Assembly: GCF_022179725.1 (NCBI RefSeq)
Contig: NZ_BPRC01000015.1
Span: 1-64,000, forward strand
Source: Methylorubrum aminovorans
Lineage (GTDB): Bacteria; Pseudomonadota; Alphaproteobacteria; Rhizobiales; Beijerinckiaceae
Direction of reading: 5' to 3'
DNA length: 64,000 nucleotides
The position numbers and the translations under genes are program-made. Of this stretch, positions 36,385-44,906 are shown piece after piece (position 1 is the stretch's first letter; the number at the start of each line of letters is the position of its first letter). Under the pieces are notes generated by a model, which saw only the letters and a program-made list of their open reading frames with translations, was not told where the DNA came from and made no database searches.

Positions 36385-36858
36385 ATGTTGCCCGAACTGC
36401 GCGTGCTCTATTTCGAGGATCTCGAAGTCGGACTCACCGAGATCCTCCGCAAGGAGATCTCCTCCTCCGACGTGGTGGGCTTCGCCGAGATCACCGGCGA
36501 CCGCAACCCGATCCACCTCTCCGAGCACTTCGCCGCGCGCACGCCCTTCGGCACCCGCATCGCCCACGGCCTCTACACCGCCGGCCTGATCTCGGCGGTG
36601 CTCGGCACCCGCCTGCCGGGGCCGGGCGCGGTCTACATCTCGCAGACCCTGAACTTCCGCGCGCCCGTGCGCATCGGCGACGTCGTCGAGGTGAAGGTCG
36701 AGGTAGCCGAGCTGATTCCCGAGCGCCGCCGCGCCCGGCTCGCCTGCACCTGCTCCGTCGGCGACGAAGTGGTGCTCGACGGCGAGGCCCTGGTGAAGGT
36801 GCCGAAGAAGGAGGAGGCCGACCCGCTCGCCATGCGCATGGGCGGCGGCCGCGCCTGA
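36385..36858 (+). CDS. MaoC-like (R)-specific enoyl-CoA hydratase
   Basis: 157 residues from the ATG at 36385, with GGGAGG upstream. Hotdog fold with the hydratase-2 motif VGFAEITGDRNPIHLSEHFA (Asp and His of D-x4-H present) and GTRIAHGLYTAGLIS. It hydrates trans-2-enoyl-CoA to (R)-3-hydroxyacyl-CoA, as in PhaJ, and could feed polyhydroxyalkanoate or act in another acyl-CoA route. The phaAB genes are 24 kb away, so the link to polymer synthesis is only possible. Confidence 0.87.
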   Translation: MLPELRVLYFEDLEVGLTEILRKEISSSDVVGFAEITGDRNPIHLSEHFAARTPFGTRIAHGLYTAGLISAVLGTRLPGPGAVYISQTLNFRAPVRIGDVVEVKVEVAELIPERRRARLACTCSVGDEVVLDGEALVKVPKKEEADPLAMRMGGGRA

Positions 36859-36935
36859 GAGTGCTCACAAAACTCCCGTTCACCCGTCGTCCAACCTCCG
36901 GGCATGGCGGCGCAGCGGGAGCTTTGTGGGAGTCA
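36858..36935. repeat. Imperfect inverted repeat after MaoC gene
   Basis: GAGTGCTCACAAAACTCCCG (from about 36858) is mirrored by CGGGAGCTTTGTGGGAGTCA (36916-36935), differing at only a few positions, with about 35 bases between. It overlaps the MaoC stop and is directly followed by R2 copy 1. It probably acts as a terminator or is a mobile palindrome. Confidence 0.6.
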
Positions 36936-36940
36936 CTCAA

Positions 36941-36993
36941 GCCTCGTCCCGAAAGGCCGTTGCGGCTTTCGGGGCAGGACGATGCGAGAGCGA
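36941..36993. repeat. Palindromic dispersed repeat, family R2, copy 1
   Basis: GCCTCGTCCCGAAAGG at 36941 is mirrored by CTTTCGGGGCAGGACGA, followed by TGCGAGAGCGA. The same layout, about 75% alike, is at 55118-55181. It sits just before the TrmH gene and is open in that gene's frame. Confidence 0.7.
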
Positions 36994-37007
36994 AAGTCGA
37001 CCCGCGC

Positions 37008-37823
37008 GTGTTCGAGCCGATCGCCATCGATGATCCGGACGATCCCCGGCTCGCCGCCTACCGGTTCGTGCGCGAGCGCGACCTCGTGGGGCGGCAGGGC
37101 CGCTTCATCGTCGAGGGCGAGGTGACCCTGCGGCTGCTGTTCTCCTTCAGCGCCCGCTTCGCGGCGGAATCGGTGCTGCTGGCGCCCGAGCGCTGGGCCG
37201 GCCTGTCCGACCTGTTCGCGCAGCGCGCAGGTCGGCCGCCGGTCTATCTCGCCGGCAGGGACGTGATGAGCGCGGTGGCGGGTTTCCCGATCCATCGCGG
37301 CGTGCTGGCGGTGGGTCTTCGCGGCGCGGAGCCCGCGCCCGCGGCGCTGATCCCGCCGGCCCCCGCCCCGGCCCTCGTCGTCGGGCTGGTCGGGCTGACC
37401 AACCACGACAATGTCGGCGGCCTGTTCCGCAACGCCGCCGCTTTCGGCGCCGACGCGGTCTGGCTCGACGCCGAGACCTGCGATCCGCTCTACCGCAAGG
37501 CGATTCGCGTCTCGGCGGGCGCGGCGCTGACCATGCCCTTCGCCCGCGCGGCGAGCGGATCGGCGCTGCTGGACCTCGCCGAGCGCCATGCCCTGACGCC
37601 GCTCGCACTGACCCCCGGCGGCGATGAGACCCTCGATGCGCTGGAGCCGCCGTCCCGCGCACTGCTCCTGCTCGGCACCGAGGGGCCGGGCCTGCCGGAT
37701 GCGGTGATGGCGCGTGCCCGTTGCCTGCGCATCGCCATGGCGGTGGGCTTCGACTCGCTCAACGTCGCGACGGCGGGGGCGATCGCGCTGCATCATCTGG
37801 CAGGGCGGCGGCTCGCGGGCTAA
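37008..37823 (+). CDS. TrmH/SpoU-family RNA 2'-O-methyltransferase
   Basis: 271 residues from the GTG at 37008, the point where family-like sequence (FEPIAIDDPDDPRL) begins; a GTG at 36861 is also open, which would translate the R2 repeat. The N-terminal substrate-binding domain (QGRFIVEGEVTLRLL) precedes the SPOUT knot: NHDNVGGLFRNAAAFGADAV (motif 1), LLGTEGPGLP (motif 2), FDSLNVATAGAIALHH (motif 3). It methylates a ribose in tRNA or rRNA using SAM; the target nucleotide is unknown. Confidence 0.9.
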   Translation: MFEPIAIDDPDDPRLAAYRFVRERDLVGRQGRFIVEGEVTLRLLFSFSARFAAESVLLAPERWAGLSDLFAQRAGRPPVYLAGRDVMSAVAGFPIHRGVLAVGLRGAEPAPAALIPPAPAPALVVGLVGLTNHDNVGGLFRNAAAFGADAVWLDAETCDPLYRKAIRVSAGAALTMPFARAASGSALLDLAERHALTPLALTPGGDETLDALEPPSRALLLLGTEGPGLPDAVMARARCLRIAMAVGFDSLNVATAGAIALHHLAGRRLAG

Positions 37824-37935
37824 AGGCTGGTTCTCGAGAGACGCGTGCGGCCTCCCGCCTGTGGACGGCCCGCGCCGCCGCGGACCCCGCCCGCCCCGCG
37901 CATGTTAGAAGCTGCGGGCGCCAGCGAGGTACGGG

Positions 37936-39438
37936 ATGGGCTACGAGATCGATCTGGGGCGGGCCGGCGACAGGCCCGGGACGATGGACCTCACCGAGCT
38001 GCTGGCGACGCGCCTCCTCGTCCAGGGCAATTCCGGTTCGGGCAAGTCGCACCTGCTGCGCCGCCTGCTGGAGCAGAGCGCGGGCCTCGTGCAGCAGGCG
38101 ATCATCGATCCGGAGGGCGATTTCGTCACGCTGGCCGAGCGCTACGGCCACGTCGTGGTCGAGGCCGACGGCAACGAGGCCGAACTCTTACGCATCGCCG
38201 CCCGAGTTCGCGAGCACCGGGTCTCCGTCGTGCTCTCGCTCGAAGGGCTCGACGCCGAGGACCAGATGCGCGCCGCCGCCGCCTTCCTCGGTGGCCTGTT
38301 CGATGCCGACCGCTCGCTCTGGTACCCGATGCTGGTGGTGGTGGACGAGGCGCAGCTCTTCGCCCCCGCCGCCGCGGGCGAGGTGTCGGACGAGGCCCGC
38401 CGCCTGTCGCTGGGCGCCATGACCAACCTGATGTGCCGCGGGCGAAAGCGCGGATTGGCCGGCATCATCGCCACACAGCGGCTGGCCAAGCTCGCCAAGA
38501 ACGTCGCGGCGGAAGCCTCGAACTTCCTGATGGGCCGCACCTTCCTCGATATCGACATGGCGCGGGCCGCCGACCTGCTCGGCCTTGACCGCCGCCAGGC
38601 CGAGACCTTCCGCGATCTCGCCCGCGGGCATTTCGTGGGCCTCGGACCGGCGATCTCGAAGCGCCCGCTTCCCATCGCCATCGGCCCGACGGTGACCGAG
38701 AGCCGCAACGCCGCCCCTGCCCTGCTGCCGCTGCCGACCATGGGCGAGGAGGCCCGCGCCCTGATCCTCACCGCGTCGCCGGAAGAGGAGGCACGGCCCC
38801 TGCCCGCGCCCCGGCCGAAGCCGGTGCGTGCTCCGGGCCCCGACGTGCTGGTCCAGCTCGCCAATTACCGCCCGCCGGTGCGCGAGGACCTGCCGGAGGA
38901 GGAGCCGATGGACCCGGCCGAGCGCGAGGCGGCGATGGCCGAAATCCTCGCCTCGGTCCTGGCGGATTCGGACGCCGCCGCCTGCACGCCGGCCACGCTC
39001 TACCAGGACTTCACCGTCCGCTGCCGCATCCGCCGGATCGGCGGCGAGGCGATGGGCCTGCCCGAGTTCAAGCGGCGGCTCGCCGTGGCGCGGGCCGGCG
39101 TCCAGGGCGCCACCGCCGAAGGGCCGGGCTGGGAGCGGGCGCAGGAGATCGCGGCGTCTCTGCCCGAGGATCTCGCCGGGCTGTTCCTGCTCATCGCCCG
39201 CACGGCGCTCGAAGGCTCGCCCTGCCCGTCCGACGCGGCACTGGCCGAGGCTTACGGCACGAGTTCGGCGGGCCGCGCCCGGCGGATGCTCGGCTATCTC
39301 GAAGAGCGGGGCGCTATCGTCATGCGCCGGGACCTGCGCGGCGCGCCGATCATTGCCGTGCCGGATCTCGATGCCGAGACAGGGCCGCAGATCGGTGCCG
39401 CCGCGGTGGTACCCCTGCGGCGGCGCGGGCGGACCTGA
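37936..39438 (+). CDS. HerA/DUF87-type ATPase
   Basis: 500 residues. The N-terminal ATPase domain (about 1-260) has the Walker A GNSGSGKS (31-38), Walker B MLVVVDEAQLF and ATQRLAKLAK, as in HerA/FtsK-like motor proteins. The C-terminal 200 residues are specific to the alphaproteobacterial form and end in a helical bundle that looks winged-helix-like (AYGTSSAGRARRMLGYLEERG, then a strand turn). Role unknown; DNA translocation or end processing with NurA is typical for HerA, but no NurA-like gene is near. It precedes the pigment cluster by 198 bases. Confidence 0.8.
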   Translation: MGYEIDLGRAGDRPGTMDLTELLATRLLVQGNSGSGKSHLLRRLLEQSAGLVQQAIIDPEGDFVTLAERYGHVVVEADGNEAELLRIAARVREHRVSVVLSLEGLDAEDQMRAAAAFLGGLFDADRSLWYPMLVVVDEAQLFAPAAAGEVSDEARRLSLGAMTNLMCRGRKRGLAGIIATQRLAKLAKNVAAEASNFLMGRTFLDIDMARAADLLGLDRRQAETFRDLARGHFVGLGPAISKRPLPIAIGPTVTESRNAAPALLPLPTMGEEARALILTASPEEEARPLPAPRPKPVRAPGPDVLVQLANYRPPVREDLPEEEPMDPAEREAAMAEILASVLADSDAAACTPATLYQDFTVRCRIRRIGGEAMGLPEFKRRLAVARAGVQGATAEGPGWERAQEIAASLPEDLAGLFLLIARTALEGSPCPSDAALAEAYGTSSAGRARRMLGYLEERGAIVMRRDLRGAPIIAVPDLDAETGPQIGAAAVVPLRRRGRT

Positions 39439-39636
39439 GCTCCGTCGCTCTGCGGTCCGGCGCATGGCCTCGAACCTTCCGAGCGGTGGAGGTTGCGGGC
39501 TCGATCCGGGTGGTCCCGATCAGGGTTAACGGTTGGAAGCTGTTGAGGCCGGGGATGCGCGACAATCCGCACCCCTTGCCGCCTCAGCGCTTCCGGCCAA
39601 GATTGGGCCTCACGTTTTCGTGCCGATCGAGGAGCC

Positions 39637-41238
39637 TTGGGGGCGTTGTTACAGTCGCGTGAAGGGTTGCGCACCCTGTCGGGCCGCCGCGTCATCGTCG
39701 TCGGGGCGGGGCCGGGAGGGCTCGCCACGGCGCTGCTCCTGGCCAAGGCCGGGCTGCACGTCACCGTGATCGAGCGGGATGAGGCCGTCGGCGGACGCAC
39801 AAAGACCGTCGAGGCGCCGGGCGGCTACCGCTTCGACATCGGTCCGACCTTCTTCCTCTATCCGCAGATCCTGGCCGACATCTTCGAATCCTGCGGCGAG
39901 CGCTTGGAGGACCATGTCCGCCTGGAGCGCCTCGATCCGCAGTACAACCTCGTCTTCGAGGGCGAGAATGGCATCTCGGGGCAGATTCGCGCCACCGGGG
40001 ACGTGCCGCGGCTCAAGCAGGAGATCGCCCGCCTCGCCCCGGCCGACGCGGAGAACGTCGAAAAGTTCTTCGAAGAGAACCGGACCAAGCTGAACTACTT
40101 CAAGCCGGTGCTGGAGCAGCCCTTCGACAACTTCCTGTCGATGGCGAGCCCGGCCATGCTTGCCGCGCTCCCCCATCTCCACCCCGGCCGCAGCGTGGAC
40201 AAGGATCTCAGGCGCTACTTCGCGGACCCGCGGGTGCGCCTCGCCTTCTCGTTCCAGACCAAATATCTCGGGATGAGCCCCTTCCGCTGCCCGAGCCTGT
40301 TCACGATCCTCTCGTTCCTCGAATACGAGCACGGCGTCTATCATCCGGTCGGCGGCTGCGGCGCGGTCTCGGAGGCGATGGCCGGGCTGGCCCGCCGCAT
40401 GGGCGTCGACATCCGCCTCGGGCAGTCGGTCGAGCGGGTGCTGTTCGAGGGCAAGCGCGCCAACGGCGTGGTCGTGAACGGCGAGACGCTGAAGGCCGAC
40501 GCGGTGGTCGTGAACGGCGACTTCGCCAAGGTGATCCGCGACCTCGTGCCGGAGGAGCGGCGCCCGCGCTGGCGCGATGCCAAGATCGGCAAGGCCCGTC
40601 TCTCCTGCTCGACCTACATGCTCTACCTCGGGATCGAGGGCAAAATGCCCGAGAGCCTCGGGCACCATACGATCCTGCTGTCAAAGGAGTACGAGCGCAA
40701 CATCAACGAGATCACCGGCGGCACCCTGCCGATGCAGCCCTCGATCTACGTGCAGCATGCCGGCTTCACCGATGGCGGCATGGCGCCGCCCGGCCACACC
40801 GCGCTCTACGTGCTGGTGCCGGTGCCCAACCTCAAGTCGGGGATCGACTGGGAAGCCGTGGGGCCGAGCTACCGCAAGCTGGTGCTGGAGCGCCTGAAGC
40901 TCTTGGGCCTGCCCGATATCGAGAGCCGGATCCGCTACGAGCGCGTGATCGACCCCCGCGATTGGCAGGAGGAGTTCGCCGTCCACGAAGGCGCGACCTT
41001 CAACCTCGCCCACGACCTCATGCAGATGCTGTGGTTCAGACCCCACAACCGCTTCGGGCCGGGGCTCTACCTCGTCGGCGGCGGCACCCATCCGGGCTCG
41101 GGCCTGCCCGTCATCTACGAGGGCGCGCGCATCTCCGCCCGGCTCCTGATCGAGGATCTCGCCAAGGAGAAGGCGCCCGCGATCCTGGCGGACCTGCCGA
41201 CCACCTCGCCGCTCGCCACGCAGGGCGACCCGAGCTGA
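39637..41238 (+). CDS. Carotenoid desaturase/oxidase, CrtN/CrtP class (first of two)
   Basis: 533 residues from a TTG at 39637 that follows GAGGAG; a TTG at 39646 is also possible. FAD-binding VVGAGPGGLATALLLAKAG (about 20-38) and ERDEAVGGRTKTVE start the flavin-linked amine-oxidase-like fold, and the C-terminal YLVGGGTHPGSGLPVIYEGAR completes it. Enzymes of this class desaturate squalene or diapophytoene, or oxidise the end methyl group. Which of the two desaturases in the cluster is CrtN and which is CrtP cannot be decided by eye. It overlaps the next gene by one base (TGATG). Confidence 0.9.
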   Translation: MGALLQSREGLRTLSGRRVIVVGAGPGGLATALLLAKAGLHVTVIERDEAVGGRTKTVEAPGGYRFDIGPTFFLYPQILADIFESCGERLEDHVRLERLDPQYNLVFEGENGISGQIRATGDVPRLKQEIARLAPADAENVEKFFEENRTKLNYFKPVLEQPFDNFLSMASPAMLAALPHLHPGRSVDKDLRRYFADPRVRLAFSFQTKYLGMSPFRCPSLFTILSFLEYEHGVYHPVGGCGAVSEAMAGLARRMGVDIRLGQSVERVLFEGKRANGVVVNGETLKADAVVVNGDFAKVIRDLVPEERRPRWRDAKIGKARLSCSTYMLYLGIEGKMPESLGHHTILLSKEYERNINEITGGTLPMQPSIYVQHAGFTDGGMAPPGHTALYVLVPVPNLKSGIDWEAVGPSYRKLVLERLKLLGLPDIESRIRYERVIDPRDWQEEFAVHEGATFNLAHDLMQMLWFRPHNRFGPGLYLVGGGTHPGSGLPVIYEGARISARLLIEDLAKEKAPAILADLPTTSPLATQGDPS

Positions 41239-41666
41239 TGCGGGCGGTCTTTGTTCCGGGCCTTGTTGTGCTGGCCGCGCTGGCGGGCCCGGCGCGGGCG
41301 GCGAGCCTGGAGGTCAACGTCGAGGGGGCGGAGCCGGGGCCGGGCGAACTCTACGTCACCCTGTGCCAGGGCGGCTTGAGCGAGGCCGCCTGCCCGATCG
41401 GCCGCAGCGTCCCGGCCCGCGGCGGTGCCGAGCGCTTCGTCTTCACCGACGTGCCGCCGGGCGTCTGGGCGGTCGCCGCCTTCCAGGACGAGAACGGCAA
41501 TGGCCGCCTCGACCGGACGGGCCTCGGCTTGCCGCTGGAGCCCTACGGCTTCTCCGGCGCGGTCGGGCGGCGGGCCCGGCCGGACTTCTTCAGCGCGAGT
41601 TTCGACCTGCGCGAACCCGGCGCCGCGGTGCGGGTCCGCCTCGCCCGCCCCCTGCCGCGGCGCTGA
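41238..41666 (+). CDS. DUF2141 secreted protein
   Basis: 142 residues, starting at the ATG that overlaps the desaturase stop. A signal peptide (about 1-21, ending GPARAA) exports it. The DUF2141 beta-sandwich follows: FTDVPPGVWAVAAFQDENGNGRLD (a Ca-like Asp/Asn loop) and LEPYGFSGAV. DUF2141 proteins often accompany carotenoid genes; function unknown, perhaps carotenoid or lipid handling in the periplasm. It is tightly embedded in the operon, with the ABC ATPase ten bases downstream. Confidence 0.87.
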   Translation: MRAVFVPGLVVLAALAGPARAASLEVNVEGAEPGPGELYVTLCQGGLSEAACPIGRSVPARGGAERFVFTDVPPGVWAVAAFQDENGNGRLDRTGLGLPLEPYGFSGAVGRRARPDFFSASFDLREPGAAVRVRLARPLPRR

Positions 41667-41676
41667 CGGACGAGTG

Positions 41677-42642
41677 ATGCGCACCGAGGACACGCCCCTC
41701 GCCGCCGTCGAGGGGGCTGCCTTCGCCTATCGCGGCCGTGCGGCCCTCCACCGGCTCGACCTCACCCTTGTCCGCGGGACGACGCTGGCGCTGCTCGGCC
41801 CGAACGGGGCCGGCAAGACCAGCCTGATCCGCCTGCTCGCCGGACGGCTTCGGCCCGATGCCGGCTCCGTGCGCGTGCTGGGCGGCGATCCTCATGCGGA
41901 TCGGGCGACGCGACGAAAGATCGGCTTCGTGCCGCAGGAGATCGCGCTCTATCCCCGCCTCACCGTCGCGGAGAACCTCGACGTGTTCGCCCGGCTCGCC
42001 GGCCTGAAGCGGGACGAGCGGTGCGGGGCGGTCGCGGCGGCGATCGGGCGCTGTGCCCTCCTCGAGGTGGCCGGGCGCGTCGTCGCCACGCTCTCGGGCG
42101 GTTATCAGCGCCGGGTCAACATCGCCGCGAGCCTGCTGGCCTCCCCCGACCTGATCCTGCTCGACGAGCCGACGCAGGGCGTCGATCTCGAAGCGCGTGC
42201 GGCGATCCACGCGGTGCTGGCCGGTCTGCGTGCGGCTGGCGCTGGCCTCGTCGTCAGCACCCACGATTTTTCCGAGGCCGAGCGCCTTGCCGACCGCGTC
42301 GCCATCCTCGCCGATGGGCGGATCCGGCTCACGGGCCCGCTCGCCGCGCTGATGCGCCCGCTCGAAGCTGCTCCGCCCGAGCATGAAGCGGTGCTGGAGG
42401 GGGCCCCCGATGCGGCGGCCGAGGCGGCCCTGCGTCGCTCCGGCTTCGCGCCGCTGCGCGGTGATGCGCGGTTCTGGCGGGCCGATCACGGCGCGGCGGG
42501 CGGGCTCGACGGCGCTGCCCTCCTCGTGGCGCTCCGCGCGAACGGCGTGCCGGCCGCCGAGATCCGCGTCCGCCGCCCCGGCCTCGAAACCCTGTATCGG
42601 GATGCCCTCGCCGAGGGGCCGAGCCTGGAGACGGCAGCGTGA
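41677..42642 (+). CDS. ABC transporter ATP-binding protein
   Basis: 321 residues from the ATG at 41677. Walker A is GPNGAGKT, the Q-loop is [14 protein letters not shown], the signature is [10 protein letters not shown], Walker B is [12 protein letters not shown], and the switch His is in STHDFSEAE. About 100 extra C-terminal residues are typical of drug/lipid-exporter ATPases paired with ABC-2 permeases. It works with the overlapping permease gene. The location suggests export of the pigment or of a precursor of its glycolipid tail. Confidence 0.9.
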   Translation: MRTEDTPLAAVEGAAFAYRGRAALHRLDLTLVRGTTLALLGPNGAGKTSLIRLLAGRLRPDAGSVRVLGGDPHADRATRRKIGFVPQEIALYPRLTVAENLDVFARLAGLKRDERCGAVAAAIGRCALLEVAGRVVATLSGGYQRRVNIAASLLASPDLILLDEPTQGVDLEARAAIHAVLAGLRAAGAGLVVSTHDFSEAERLADRVAILADGRIRLTGPLAALMRPLEAAPPEHEAVLEGAPDAAAEAALRRSGFAPLRGDARFWRADHGAAGGLDGAALLVALRANGVPAAEIRVRRPGLETLYRDALAEGPSLETAA

Positions 42643-43850
42643 TCGCGGCGGCCTTCCGGGTGATGTGGCTCTCGCTGCTGCGCGACCGCGCGGCGCTGAC
42701 CATGGCCTTCGTGCTGCCGACCGTCATCTTCGCGATCTTCGCGGCGATCTTCTCCGGCGCGATCGGCGACCGCATCCGCATCCATCTCGGGCTCGCCGAC
42801 CTCGCGGGCACCGCTACCACGCAGCGCCTCGTCGCCGCGCTGGAAGCCGAGCCTTCCTTACGCATCGAGCGCCTGAACGTGGCGGATGAGGCCGGTGCCC
42901 TCCGCGCCGTGCGCCGCGGCGAGGTCGATGTCGCCCTTGTGCTGCGCGGCGACCTCGCGGCACCGGCAGGCGCGGAGCAGGCAAAAGCGGCGCCGAGCCA
43001 GCCGGTTCTGCTGATCGAGAGCCCGTCTCGCGCGCTCGCCACGCCGATCGCACTCGGCCAGCTCCAGCGCGCCCTCAACGACGCCCTGCCCGACGTCGTG
43101 CTCTCGCGCATCGTCGCGGACGTGGAGCGCTCCGGCAAGATCGGCCCGGACGAGCGCGCCTTCCTCGATGAGGCGTTTGCCGAGCAACGGGCGAAGAAGG
43201 AGCCGTTCTCCTTCACCCGTCTCGTCGAGACCCGCACCACCGCGAGCGGGCGCGGCAACGAGCGGGTGAGCTACTACGCGGGGGCCATCGCCGCCGTGTT
43301 CCTGCTGTTTGCGGCGATGCAGGGCGCGCTCTCCCTGGTGGACGAGCGCGAGGGCGGGCTGGCCGACCGCCTCGCCGCCGGCCCCGGCGGCCTGCCGGTG
43401 ATCGTGCTGGGCAAATTCCTGTTCCTGCTCGGTCAGGGCATGGTCCAGGCCGGCTTGATCTTCGCCGCCGCCGCTTTGCTGCACGGCGTCGATGTCTCCG
43501 GCCACTGGTTCGGCTGGATCGTCACCTCGATTCTCGTCTCCGCCATGGCCGCCGGCCTCGCGCTGGCCGCCTGCGCCCTCTCGGCGACCCGCCAGCAGGC
43601 ACATCTGGCCGCGACCTTCGGCGTGCTGCTGCTCTCGGCGGTGGGCGGCAGCATGGTGCCCCGCTTCCTCATGCCGCCCTGGCTGCAGCAGGCCGGCTGG
43701 CTCACCCCCAACGCCTGGGCGATCGAAGCCTATCAGGCGGCCCTCGGCGACGGCGTCTCCGCCGCCTTGCCGGCCTGGGGTGTGCTGGCGGCGTTGGCGA
43801 TGGCGGGGCTGGCGGTGGCGCTCGCAGTGGTAGGGCGCAGGCGCATCTGA
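42639..43850 (+). CDS. ABC-2 type transporter permease
   Basis: 403 residues from a GTG that overlaps the ATPase stop (GTGA). Membrane helix at about 12-38, a large extracytoplasmic domain (40-205), then five helices in the C-terminal half ([21 protein letters not shown] to [23 protein letters not shown]), as in ABC-2/YhgE-like exporters. It forms an exporter with the ATPase. Substrate unknown; carotenoid or glycolipid by context. Confidence 0.9.
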   Translation: MIAAAFRVMWLSLLRDRAALTMAFVLPTVIFAIFAAIFSGAIGDRIRIHLGLADLAGTATTQRLVAALEAEPSLRIERLNVADEAGALRAVRRGEVDVALVLRGDLAAPAGAEQAKAAPSQPVLLIESPSRALATPIALGQLQRALNDALPDVVLSRIVADVERSGKIGPDERAFLDEAFAEQRAKKEPFSFTRLVETRTTASGRGNERVSYYAGAIAAVFLLFAAMQGALSLVDEREGGLADRLAAGPGGLPVIVLGKFLFLLGQGMVQAGLIFAAAALLHGVDVSGHWFGWIVTSILVSAMAAGLALAACALSATRQQAHLAATFGVLLLSAVGGSMVPRFLMPPWLQQAGWLTPNAWAIEAYQAALGDGVSAALPAWGVLAALAMAGLAVALAVVGRRRI

Positions 43851-43949
43851 GGCGGATCGCCCCGCGGCGACCTGCGGCCGCGACCTAAGGGCTTGGATCA
43901 GGCAGACGCACGGCCCCCGACCTGTCTCTTTCGGAACCGCCCGATTTCC

Positions 43950-44837
43950 ATGACGAAACCGATGCTGCGCCTGCTGATCGCCGACGGCAACGACCGCGAC
44001 GGTCGCGCCAAGCGCGCGGAGGCGGTCGGCCAGACGACCTCGCAGGCCTTTGCCGCCGTGGTGGCCGATCTCGCGCCCGAGGCGGCCTGCACGCTGCTGA
44101 ACCCGGCTGATGCCGAGACCGTGTGCGGGGCCGATTTCGAGGGGTTCGACGGGATGGTGCTCACCGGCTCGACCCTGCGGCTCGCCGAGGACGGGCCGGC
44201 GGTGCGGCGTCAGCTCGACCTGATGCGCGCGGCGCTGGAGGCCGGCCTGCCAGTCTTCGGCTCGTGCTGGGGCATGCAGGTCGCTGCGGCGGTGGCGGGT
44301 GGGGATGTCGGCGCCAATCCGCGCGGGCCGGAATACGGCTTCGCCCGACGCATCGCGCGGCCCGAAGAGGCTGCCGCACACCCCTTGCTCGCCGGCCGTG
44401 GCCCCGCCTGGGACGCGCCCGCGATCCATCTCGATGCCGTCATCGGCGCCCCGCCCGGCGCGCGGGTGCTCGCCGCCAACGCCGTCCTCGACGTGCAGGC
44501 AATCGAGATCCGCTACGGAGGCGGCCTGTTCTGGGGCACGCAATACCATCCGGAGACCGATCTCGACGAACTTGCCGCGATGCTGCGGCTGAGCGCCGAA
44601 AACGTCGTCGCCGCCGGCCTCGCCGCCGACCATGCAGCGGTCGAGGCCTATGCGCAGGAGGTTGCGGACCTGGCCGACGACGACGGGCCCGCTCGCCGCC
44701 GGCGCGCGTGGCGCCTCGGGATCGGCACCGATGTGCTCGAATCCGGGCAGCGGCGCCGGGAAATCGGCAACTTTTTAAAGGCGCTGTCCACAGCCCGCGG
44801 CCTCGAATGGCCGGAGCGCGACCGGGTGGCACGTTGA
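43950..44837 (+). CDS. Class I glutamine amidotransferase
   Basis: 295 residues from the ATG at 43950. A GMP-synthase-like GATase domain: nucleophile Cys106 in FGSCWGMQ, and His200/Glu202 in TQYHPET. It hydrolyses glutamine, or another gamma-glutamyl compound, to release ammonia. The C-terminal 90 residues are helical and unrecognised. No synthase partner domain is attached. It sits inside the pigment cluster between the permease and the second desaturase, with 100- and 70-base gaps, so may have its own promoter. Confidence 0.87.
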   Translation: MTKPMLRLLIADGNDRDGRAKRAEAVGQTTSQAFAAVVADLAPEAACTLLNPADAETVCGADFEGFDGMVLTGSTLRLAEDGPAVRRQLDLMRAALEAGLPVFGSCWGMQVAAAVAGGDVGANPRGPEYGFARRIARPEEAAAHPLLAGRGPAWDAPAIHLDAVIGAPPGARVLAANAVLDVQAIEIRYGGGLFWGTQYHPETDLDELAAMLRLSAENVVAAGLAADHAAVEAYAQEVADLADDDGPARRRRAWRLGIGTDVLESGQRRREIGNFLKALSTARGLEWPERDRVAR

Positions 44838-44906
44838 CCCGCCCCCATCCGCGTCTAGCTTTGCTTTGATGACCTTCCTTCGGGCATCGCGGGAGACGCG
44901 TTTTCA

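Noticed and set aside
36183-37007. Long N-terminal extension of the TrmH frame
   Set aside because: Runs out of phase through the MaoC gene and two palindromes; family-like sequence begins only at 37008.
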